Origin: Owenia fusiformis
Lineage: Eukaryota; Annelida; Polychaeta; Sabellida; Oweniidae
Reading direction: 5' to 3'
NCBI GenBank assembly: GCA_903813345.2
Contig: CAIIXF020000011.1
Location: 6,660,571-6,724,570 of the forward strand
Length of the DNA stretch: 64,000 nucleotides
The notes beneath the pieces are model-generated. The model was not told the origin of the DNA and did no database searches. It saw nothing but the letters and a program-made list of their open reading frames with translations. This document shows, in pieces, positions 25,428 to 34,700 of the stretch (positions are counted from its first letter, which is position 1; each line of letters starts with the position of its first letter). Both the position numbers and the translations under genes were made by a program.

Positions 25428-26061
25428 TACAGGGCGTCAAATAAGTCTGTTCTCCCCCCTTAATTTTTTTAATTCAGAAATAACATAGGGTTGGTATATA
25501 TCATCTTAAAGGGAATTTAATTTGCTGATCACAGACCTTTCAGAGTGATTGGTTAAATTCCAAATTATTCAAAGTATTTTTAGTGATGTCCATATTTCAC
25601 TTTTTAATAGTCTATATGTCTCCCCCAGCAGCCCTGATTGCCTCAATACTACGAAGATATGATCCTGTATAAATCATTCAGAACATTTAATTTTGGCTGT
25701 TATCAACTATTTTGTGATGAAAGATGCCCCTGCTTCAAAAGCTCCCCTCAATATAACACATTTTACTCTGTAACGATATTGAGAAACATCGAAATCACTC
25801 AATGTTGGCATTGTCACTGCAGTATCAAATTTTTACCTTTCATTCACTATACCTTGTAATTTTACTTGTTTTGACATAATCAAAGGTCAACTACAACCTT
25901 ACAAGAAAGCATTGTAGCAATTTTATTAGGAGGAGTTTATGATTGATTTTTTGAGGGTGATCAGCATTTTCTATAAGCTTCAAAATGATATATTGGAAAG
26001 TATGATCAATTTAAAGATAAAAAAGTAAAGGGGGGAGAACAGACTTATTTGACACCCTGTA
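25428..26061. mobile_element. 634-bp Tc1/mariner-like element with 30+ bp TIRs, TA-flanked
   Basis: Ends TACAGGGCGTCAAATAAGTC (continuing TGTTCTCCCCCCTT) and the inverse AAGGGGGGAGAACAGACTTA…CACCCTGTA differ at about one position over 34 bp. TA lies on each side (25426-27, 26062-63), the target duplication of this superfamily. Inside, on the minus strand near 25622-25680, the frame reads RSIEAIRAAGGDI, which resembles the C-terminal tail of Tc1/mariner transposases. The rest is decayed, so this is an internally deleted, non-autonomous copy. Confidence 0.75.
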
Positions 26062-26653
26062 TAGTACAAGGATTATTTATATCATCTCTCTCTGAACATC
26101 AAAGGGGACTAGTGTTTGTAATCAGTCAGTCAATTTGGTAAGTAGATGGGAAAGTCTAAATTACCCCTCCCTCTTCCTCTCCATTCATACCTCTGGACCC
26201 CCACAGATCTCTACTTCAAGGGAAGGTGTGGTATGTAGAGGTGATCGGTCACAAACAGGGCTTAACAATGGTAACACTTGGCATTGACGCAAGACTTAAA
26301 TCTGGTCCTTAGTTAAATAGATACTTATTATATACATCATAATTTTTTTCATTAAAAATTGTTTTCGAATTTTGAGTATGAATTTTTGAGGAATCCGGAC
26401 ATTGACCTTAGATGCTTATGATACTTCCTGAAAATGTGTTATTTGATGATGTGTTTGTTTAGACATTTGGGTGGAAGTTTAGGAAATTCGAAAGATCTAT
26501 GAGCTATTAGTGTCAACCTTCAAGTTTAGGATATCACTCAGTTAACAAATCTAGAATATCATTTCATGTGTATGTTTTTATAAATATTCATTATGAGTTG
26601 TCATAATAACTTTTGGACTCAGTTTTACTTTACACATCCTTCAACCAAACGCA

Positions 26654-27436
26654 GGGCTCCAAACATAGGGCTCACCAAGAGGGGGGGGGGGGCAGTGAGG
26701 TCGTTTTAGTCACTTTTAAAATTCCAAAATTGTCATTTGTCACATTTAAAACTTACTTGTCAGATTCATTCCTTTTTAGTCAGTCAAAGCATTTAATGCA
26801 CCAATTGGTCTGTTATGTTCCATTGTTTGATTACTGATTAGAATAAGTCACCTTTACTTGCATCAATTTACATTCACAACGAATTGTCACTTTTGTCATT
26901 TTTGTCACTTTAAAACCCTTGTCAGTCAGATCAATGTACAAAATTGTCACTTGCAAGCCTTTATTTGTCGCATTCGTTCGTTTTTAATTAGAGGTTATGT
27001 CACTATCGTGGCATATATGCCCGAGGTCTCAGTGATATATGGCCCGACCTTGGGAGGGACATTGATCTCTGAGAACCGAGGGCATATGTGCCACGATAGT
27101 GACATAAACGATTTATAACATACCTATGATGATGTAGACTGGTCAGAGAGTACCGTTTTCTTATAGAATTGACAAACAAATGGTTTGAAAATGATTGAAA
27201 TGAGTTTATAAAAATTGCTCGCGCAGTTTTATCTTCGATTGATTGGTTATGACGTCAGCGCCTTGACCAATCAGAAAGTTAGCGGGCGCGGGCTTTTCAA
27301 AACTTATATTGGCCCGCTGTCTTGTGTACACTTTGCACTATACATCATCATAGGTATGTTATAAATAACCTTATGTCGCATTTAGTCACATTTTTTAAAG
27401 CCCAGGTCACCTTGTCACATACCCCTTGGGGAGCCC
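26654..27436. mobile_element. Host repeat split by a hairpin element
   Basis: Left end CAGGGCTCC and right end GGGGAGCCC form a short inverted pair. Between them on both sides lie GTCACTTTTAAAA / TTGTCAC / TTTTGTCACTTT phrases. The hairpin element at 26994-27370 sits inside; GTCGCATTCGTTCG on its left and GTCGCATTTAGTCAC on its right show the continuity of the interrupted repeat. Confidence 0.45.
26994..27370. mobile_element. Bipartite hairpin element (unit 2)
   Basis: Hairpin at 26994-27109 with stem GTTATGTCACTATCGTGGCA / TGCCACGATAGTGACATAAC and a loop beginning CCCGAGG and ending CCGAGGGC. It is followed by an interval bounded by TTTATAACATACCTATGATG and the inverse CATCATAGGTATGTTATAAA. 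The interval holds GATTGGTTATGACGTCAGCG (CCAAT box plus perfect CRE), then CCAATCAG and GCGGGCGCGGGC. AGGTTAT/ATAACCT frames the whole unit. The plan matches units 1 and 3. Confidence 0.6.
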
Positions 27437-27767
27437 AAACATCATCTACTACGGTCCTTCCCTCTTTTAAGAAAGCATGAGGTAGAGTTCTGGAGGCCTG
27501 TATTTGGAGGATGAGTTACAAATCATCTACAATATCATCCCATAATATGTTTTTTTAAATGTTTGTCATGCAGACTTGTGGATTGTAAATTTAAGATTTT
27601 GGTATTTTTTATAACATTTATAGGGAAATGGGACTGACAAAAAATATCTAAAGCTGTCCAAAAATTGATGAATTGATGGATTTCTCCAAATGTTAAATAG
27701 TATAGGGTAAGGTGTTCATGACAATCATCAATTATCCTGAAACAGGAATATGGAAGATGATGACCAT

Positions 27768-27950
27768 GTCCATAGCCAGAGTGAGTTCGGGGTTTGAGTG
27801 AACCCTCCCCTGGCCAAAGATTTTCTCAAAATCATGCAGTTTTCAACAATTTTCTAGTGATTTTGGCCATTTCTGGGCCAAGGACCATCAAATGTTGCCC
27901 CCCTGGAAAAGGGAACCTCCCTGGGCAAAAGCTGGCTTAACGGGCTCGAT
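27768..27950. mobile_element. R4-family TIR element, diverged copy
   Basis: CATAGCCAGAGTGAGTTCGG … CCCTCCCCTGGCCAAAGATTTTC … AAAGCTGGCTTAACG follows the internal order of the 13722-13919 element. Ends are eroded and no target duplication is clear. Confidence 0.45.
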
Positions 27951-28284
27951 GACTATATCTGTTGCAATGTTTTGTTCATTATATGATGCAATCCATAGTA
28001 TCTCAGTCAATTGAGGTCATTTAGTACAGTTTCTAAATTGATTACAAAGGCTATATGCAAATAGCACAAGCCATAATAGAATAGATTAACATCTGTGATG
28101 AATATAGCAACAGCTGTATTATGGTCATCTCAGAATAAAAAATACAAAATTCATGTGTTTTTCATGTTTTTAGCTTAAAATTGAACTTAAATAGCCTAGA
28201 TCTCAAATTTGGTGAGGTATTTCTTATTAATTTTGCAAAGGGGAGGGACAATTTCTGTAGTCTCAAAACCAAAGCGGGTTTGCT

Positions 28285-28345
28285 ATTGGCTCACGCATGC
28301 GCAGACTGTATTTTTCTGAACTTCAATTTCTGACAGCGTGAAACG
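28285..28345 (+). promoter_or_regulatory. Candidate CpG/NRF-1 type promoter
   Basis: ATTGG (inverted CCAAT, 28285-28289) stands 5 bases before CGCATGCGCA (28294-28303), a near-perfect NRF-1 palindrome, in otherwise AT-rich sequence. About 25-45 bases on, a possible non-coding first exon ends at GTGAAACG|GTTAGT. Similar GCGCATGCG sites sit just upstream of the two spliced genes at 53.7 and 61.4 kb. No transcript evidence exists here; the nearest plus-strand candidate exon is at 43 kb. Confidence 0.3.
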
Positions 28346-29128
28346 GTTAGTTTACTACATTTATATGTATTTGGTCACTTTGATGATACTTTATTCGTGA
28401 CATTTGTAATCGTCCATTACATTTCTTCTATATTTCAGTGTGATTTTTTTGGGTATTGCAGTTTCTATGCAGAGATCGTGAAATTTTCCTATTATCGCCC
28501 GAAAAATAATATTTTTAGAATAGAATTAGCCTAATAGAAATCTATTTCAATTGAATTATTTGTGCATTCCATTTAAAAACGGTACGGCATGGATGCAAAA
28601 TTATAGGGGAACGGTATGTGACCGGAAAAATGCTGGGGGCGGGATGGTGCATAGTGTCTGAGACTAACATAAAGTATGTTATAGAGTATATTAGTCTCAG
28701 ATAGTGTGAAAAATTCTAGGGGGGGGGGGTAATCGGGTTGTCTCAGACAAAAAATCTGGGGTAGTGTTGACTATTGGAAGGGTTATTTGATGAGGCCATT
28801 TGAATCAAAAGTGAAATACTTTACAATCTCAATTGAAAAAGAAAGTCTGAATGAATATTTTCTATAAATACTTAGGTAAGGCAGTGTCCTCACCTACCCT
28901 GGTGCAGCTACCCCTATGTTCAAGCGAATAGTGAAAATGGGCAAGGCAAATATACTTTGAATTGCATCATATTTGATATTTTTCTAAGAAGCATGTGATA
29001 TGAAAAGTGCTTGGGGATGTACATGCAATGTTTCATTATGTATCAGTAACTGAGCGATGATCTAACAAAGTATAATTAACACTATTTATCAGAACTTCCT
29101 TGTTTTAAATGATGTAATATGAAGTAAT

Positions 29129-29552
29129 GCAATAGGATAACATGTTTGACTTGGCAACTATTATTTTGCAATAGGATAACATGTTTGACTTGGCAACTAT
29201 TATTTTGCAATAGGATAACATGTTTGACTTGGCAATTATTATTTTGTAATAGGATAACATGTTTGACTTGGCAACTATTATTTTGCAATAGGATGACATG
29301 TTTGACTTGGCAACTATTATTTTGCAATAGGATAACATGTTTGACTTGGCAACTATTATTTTGCAATAGGATAACATGTTTGACTTGGCAACTATTATTT
29401 TGCAATAGGATAACATGTTTGACTTGGCAACTATTTTTTTGCAATAGGATAACATGTCTTGGCAACTATTATTTTGCAATAGGATAACATGTTTGACTGG
29501 GCAACTATTATTTTGCAATAGGATAACATGTCTTGGCAACTATTATTTTGCA
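29129..29552. repeat. 39-bp minisatellite, about 11 copies
   Basis: The unit is GCAATAGGATAACATGTTTG followed by ACTTGGCAACTATTATTTT. It is a multiple of three, so several frames stay open on both strands. Two copies are shortened by the same deletion (CATGTCTTGGCAAC near 29455 and 29530). Low divergence suggests recent expansion. The open frames are not genes. Confidence 0.85.
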
Positions 29553-30058
29553 ATGGATGACTATAACATAAACTAAAAGAAATGGAAGGACTGATCAAAT
29601 ATGATCTCGACTATATAAAAGTATATTATTATGATGTTTGTGTCAGTGTTTCTTTAAATCGTTGTTTTTATTTTAAAAGTTTTCAAACAATTTTTTTATT
29701 TGCATATGGGGAAGCACAGCAGCATTAGGATAAATAACATTTGACATAAGTTAATTGTTCAATTGTTTAATTGCTGTATTGCAAAGATCTTTTTGTAAAT
29801 TATATATTTATTCCAATCATTTTTGCGCTGGAATTTCAAAACATGGTATCTATATAATCATATTCATAACCTTCTCACATGTTTGAATTGTAGTACTATG
29901 GGGTTGATATCGAACCCGGAACTTACTCAGTGAATGTTAAAACTGGTCAATAATCCCATATCAGGCAACACTCTATAGAAGCTAAGTGCAGTATGCGACT
30001 CGTTCATTTAGTGTCAAAATGGCATGTTTTCAAATACAAAAATGTATGAAAAGGAGGG

Positions 30059-30200
30059 GAATTAGCAAGGAATAAAGCAATCAGTGATGTAGATAAAACT
30101 CTTAATTGTAAAGAAATGCAAGAAAATTTAACAGTTCAATCAAATTTTTGAGAGAAATGAATGGAAAATAAGTGACATTTTGTCTAGGGAGATATGAATC
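30059..30200. repeat. Dispersed repeat R9 copy
   Basis: GAATTAGCAAGGAATAAAGC, AAACTCTTAATTGTAAAGAA and TTGAGAGAAATGAATGG occur in the same order as in the R9 copies listed at 19785-19915. This is one of the better preserved copies. Confidence 0.45.
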
Positions 30201-30847
30201 ATATTTCTCCATACATTATTGAAGAACATTGTATCACCATTATGCCATTGAAGTGATGCTATTTTAAATCTTAAAGTAGACATTATGGCCATTCTTTTAT
30301 CATTGAAGCTTCCTCTTATATTTTTCCATTATGGAACTTCCTTATATATTTACTGACATTTGATGGATCAAACACTCCTTATGAATATACAGCCAGAGAC
30401 ACTAAAAGCCACCTGACCAATATACTCTGACCCCCTTAAAGAACCCACACTTCAAAAGACCCCTGCCCCTTTCTTAGGAAGACAGTCCCTCGTCCTGATA
30501 GACCCCAGTCAGTTCTCATCTCCCCTCCCTGATAGAAACTACCCCATGTGATATGACCTGACTTCCTGTTTGAGATTACCGAACCATGCCTGCCCCATTT
30601 TTGATTCAAGGTTTACATGAAGCCTGATGATGAAGGCTGCTCTACCCTAAATAAACTCCATCCCCCTTACTGAATCAAACATGTTTTTGGTGCAGCCAAG
30701 AAAAACATTGATGTGCAATATATCACATAAAGCTGATGTAGCCATCCTTGGCGATGTGCCAAGTCTGAGACTTAATTAGAGGTCATGGATGGCATGGATT
30801 AATAGTCTGTGATGATCCATACATTCTTCATGAGGTGTTCTTGCTGC
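30201..30847. other. No gene recognised; pre-insertion flank of the LTR element
   Basis: AT-rich host sequence leading to the CTAG target site. No exon could be supported. Confidence 0.35.
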
Positions 30848-30851
30848 CTAG

Positions 30852-31666
30852 TGTTACAGTATTATATTCTATTATATTCACATTAAGTTTAGTTTATCAA
30901 TATGCATATACTGTAACTGATCTTCATTAGAGATCTTAGGTCAAATCAAGGTCACAATGACATTATATCTTGTAAACATAACTGAACTGAATGACTCATT
31001 AACTCTTGGCCTTCTAGAAAGTACTGGAACTTTAATCATTTAAACAAGATTGAATCATGTGACTTAAGATGTCCAATCAGTGTTATTTTCTAGAAATCGT
31101 AACTTCTTGAAACATCTGGACTTTGCCTTTGAACTATATAATGAGAGAGCTGATTTGGGCTGTTAGCAGAATTTCAAAGTTGATCAAAGGACATCTTCTT
31201 ATATTAGCGGAATATTACAGACACCTACTGTGGGAACATTTATAACACTACAAACACACAACCTGAGGACTTTATATGGACATATATTACAACACACACT
31301 ATATACGGATTATCATATACATTCGTGGATTATCATAAACATTTGTGGATTATCATCAAACATTTGTGGATTATCATCAAACATTATTGGATACAAACAT
31401 TATAGGATTACAACAAACATTATTGGATTATTACAAACATTGGAGAACTATTAACGATTATTGAAACATTTCGTGATCTGGAACTTTCACAAGGATCGTC
31501 AACGACATTTATCGACATCAAGAATAAGCCGTATCATTGATTGGACATCACTTAAGTATTAAACCTCCTTTATATTATTGTTATATTATTTAGTTTTCAA
31601 AATATAAATATATTGTTATCATATTTTAATTGCTGTTTTTACTTTCTGTTATTTTCGTACGTAACA
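30852..31666 (+). repeat. 5' LTR
   Basis: 815 bp, TGTTACAG…CGTAACA. A TATA box (TATATAAT, 31135-31142) marks the U3 promoter, so R should begin near 31165. Downstream at 31308-31440 is an internal array of about seven GGATTATCATCAAACATTTG-like units with a ~21-bp spacing. A 74-codon open frame here is present in both LTRs and is not considered a gene. Confidence 0.95.
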
Positions 31667-31671
31667 GAAAT

Positions 31672-31689
31672 TGGGGGCTTGTCCGGGAT
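31672..31689 (+). other. Primer-binding site (tRNA-Pro-like)
   Basis: TGGGGGCTTGTCCGGGAT, five bases after the LTR end. It matches the proline-tRNA primer site used by murine leukaemia-type retroviruses at 17 of 18 positions, so minus-strand DNA is probably primed by tRNA-Pro. Confidence 0.85.
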
Positions 31690-31778
31690 ACAACTACAAC
31701 AAGCTAAAATTCAAATATTTCAAAATTCGAAATCCAAAACTTGTACATTTAAATTGTGAAGACAGCAATTAATTGAAA

Positions 31779-34700
31779 ATGAGTTTTGAGGTTGAGACAT
31801 TTTTAGGATCGCCCTCTTTGGAGGAATTTGACAGTTTAAAGAAAACTGAACTTCTGGCACTAGCAAAACATGTTGGTTTGGCAGTAAAAACTTCATACCG
31901 AAAAGGTGCAATAAAAAATATTCTGGTGCCATATTTGGTGGCGGAAGAAATATTACCAGAAGAAGCATTAAAGCTTACTGTAGAGCCAACCCAGCATGTT
32001 GATCCCACTGAATTTCAACAGCAATTACAAATGAGAGAACTTGAACTCAAATTACAAAATGAAATGAGAGAGAAAGAATTGCAAAATGAAAAAGAAATAA
32101 GATTAAGAGAACAAGAAATGCAAAATGAAAAAGAAATAAGAGAACAAGAAATTCAAAAAGAAAAAGAAGTTGAGTTAAAACGTCTTGAGATAGAAGCTCA
32201 AACCAAAACTGATGAACATGCTACTATGCATCAACATTTTGAAAATAGGTTTGACGCTTCAAAATTTCTCAAATTTGTACCTAAATTTCAAGAGAAAAAT
32301 GTTGATAAATACTTTACACATTTTGAAAAAGTCGCTCAGAGCCTAGACTGGCCTAAATCTGCATGGCCAGTTATGCTCCAGAGTGTATTCATTGGTAAAG
32401 CAAGTGAAATATTTGCCTCTCTCTCAGGAGAAGTATGCTCTGATTATGACCTAGTTAAAAATGCAATTCTTAAAGCTTATGAACTAGTACCAGAAGCTTA
32501 CAGACAAAAATTTAGAAATGCCCACAAACAGAGTGACCAAACCCATGTTGAGTTTGCTCGAGAGCAAGAGCAGCTTTTTGACAGGTGGCTTGTCTCTAAA
32601 GATGTATCTGAAGAGTTTAAGAAGCTCAGAGAGCTTATGCTAATAGAACAATTTAAAAACTGTGTTCAGTATCACATTAGAACTTACTTAGATGAACACA
32701 AGGTAGAAACTTTAAGTCAAGCTGCCACCCTGTCTGATGATTATGCTCTTACTCATAAGGGTAGTTTTATCAAAGGTAATCCTAACTCAAACTTTAGAGG
32801 TTATCAGGGTAACAAACCTTCATATGATACAAAATCAAATCAGTCCTCATCATCGAATACATCAAACAAAGCAAAAGACCAGTCTAATTCATCACAGAGT
32901 TCTAGCTCAAAATCAGATCAATCAAATTCATCAGGTCCAAAATCAAATGTCACCTGTAATTATTGTAAAAAGCCTGGTCACCTTATTTCTGAATGCTATA
33001 GAATTAAGAATAGAAGAGAAATGTCTGGTTCTGCTCATTCAAATGGTTGTGCTACAGTTCCCATTTCAAGAAAGCCCATTGTTTGGGATTCATATACTCA
33101 TACTGAGAAATCTACTCATAGTGATATTATGGAGGATTATAAGCCTTTCATGTCGGAAGGATCTGTGTCACTGTCAAGTGATGATACCAATTCAAAGCCT
33201 GTTAAGATTCTTAGAGACACGGGTGCATCTCAGACCTTGTTGTTAGAAGGTGTCCTTCCTTTATCTGAGGAGTCATTCACGGGTACCCATATTTTGATGC
33301 AAGGCATTGAATTAGGTTTTACTAAAGTCCCCCTCCATCGTATTCATATCACATCAGAGTTAGTCAAAGGGCCAGTTATTGTTGGTGTTAGGCCACAACT
33401 TCCTGTTGAAGGAGTCGCATTGCTTTTAGGCAATGATTTAGCTGGGGGTAAGGTATCATTAGACCCCATTGTTTCAGATCAGCCTTGTTCTATTGAGGAT
33501 TCTGTCCAAGAGGACTCTGATATATATCCTGCTTGTGCTGTTACTAGGGCTATGGCTAAAAGGTTAGCTGATAGCGGGGATTCGTCTGTGGGAGATGACT
33601 TTGATAGTGGGTTTTTAAGCTCCTTGTTTGATGATGAATGTCACTCACCACTTGTTAAAGATGGTCCTTATCCTATTTTAAAGGCAAATTCTTCATTGAA
33701 ACAGCCTTCTGTTCGAGCCAAGCAGTCATCTATTGAGGCAAATTCTTCATTGAAAAAGCCTATTGCCAGAGGTGATTCACCTTCTGAGCAGGATCACTAT
33801 TTTAATGCGGTTTCGCCCGCTCTTGCTAGTCCCGATGAAGTTTCATCTTCTTCTGCTAGTGTTCATGAGGTTTCATCTCCTCCTTGTTCTGAGGTTTCAT
33901 CCTCTATTTCTGATAGTGATTCTTTGAAAAAAGATCCTCATTCTAAACACATGTTAATTTATGAACAAGAGCATGATCCATCACTCATTGATCTTCATAA
34001 AAGATGTCTTACTATTGATGAAGCTGACAAGGTCCCTGTTTGTTTCTACAAAAAGGATGGCATATTAATGCGAAAGTGGAGACCTCCTGAAGCTTCCCCT
34101 GAAGATGATTGGGCAATTGTACATCAAATTGTTGTCCCAAAATCATATCATAAGGAAATCTTGAGTCTAGCTCATGATTCTCCCATGGCAGGTCATTTAG
34201 GAGTAACTAAAACATACCATAAAATACTCAATCATTTCTATTGGCCCAAATTAAAACAAGATGTCCAAGAGTATTGTAGGTCTTGTCATACATGTCAAAT
34301 GGTAGGGAAACCTAACCAGAAAATTCCAACTGCTCCTTTACACCCTATACCTGCATTCGATGAACCATTTAGTAAGGTTCTTATTGACTGTGTTGGTCCA
34401 TTACCAAAAACAAAATCTGGTAATCAATATTTACTCACTATTCTTTGTATGGCCACACGGTTTCCAGAAGCGATTCCACTTAGAAATATCAAAGCCAAAA
34501 ACATAGTGAAATCACTCATCAAATTTTTCACCTTAGTTGGACTACCAAAAGATCTCCAGTCTGATCAGGGCTCAAATTTCATGTCAGGCTTATTCCAACA
34601 AGTCATGGATACCTTGGGTATCAAACAGTGTAAGTCAAGTGCCTATCACCCAGAGTCTCAAGGAGCTCTAGAGCGTTACCATCAGACGCTTAAGACCATG

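Noticed and set aside
29082-29539. Long open frames with a 13-residue repeat (VKHVILLQNNSCQ type) on both strands
   Set aside because: The 39-bp unit is a multiple of three, so any array without a stop in the unit stays open in several frames. No splice or start context supports a gene.
30852-31666. 74-codon frame in each LTR
   Set aside because: It appears in both LTRs only because they are copies. It has no domain and covers the GGATTAT array.
32737-33246. Second frame inside gag-pol
   Set aside because: An overlapping frame in a low-complexity part of gag; the main frame is continuous and carries all domains.
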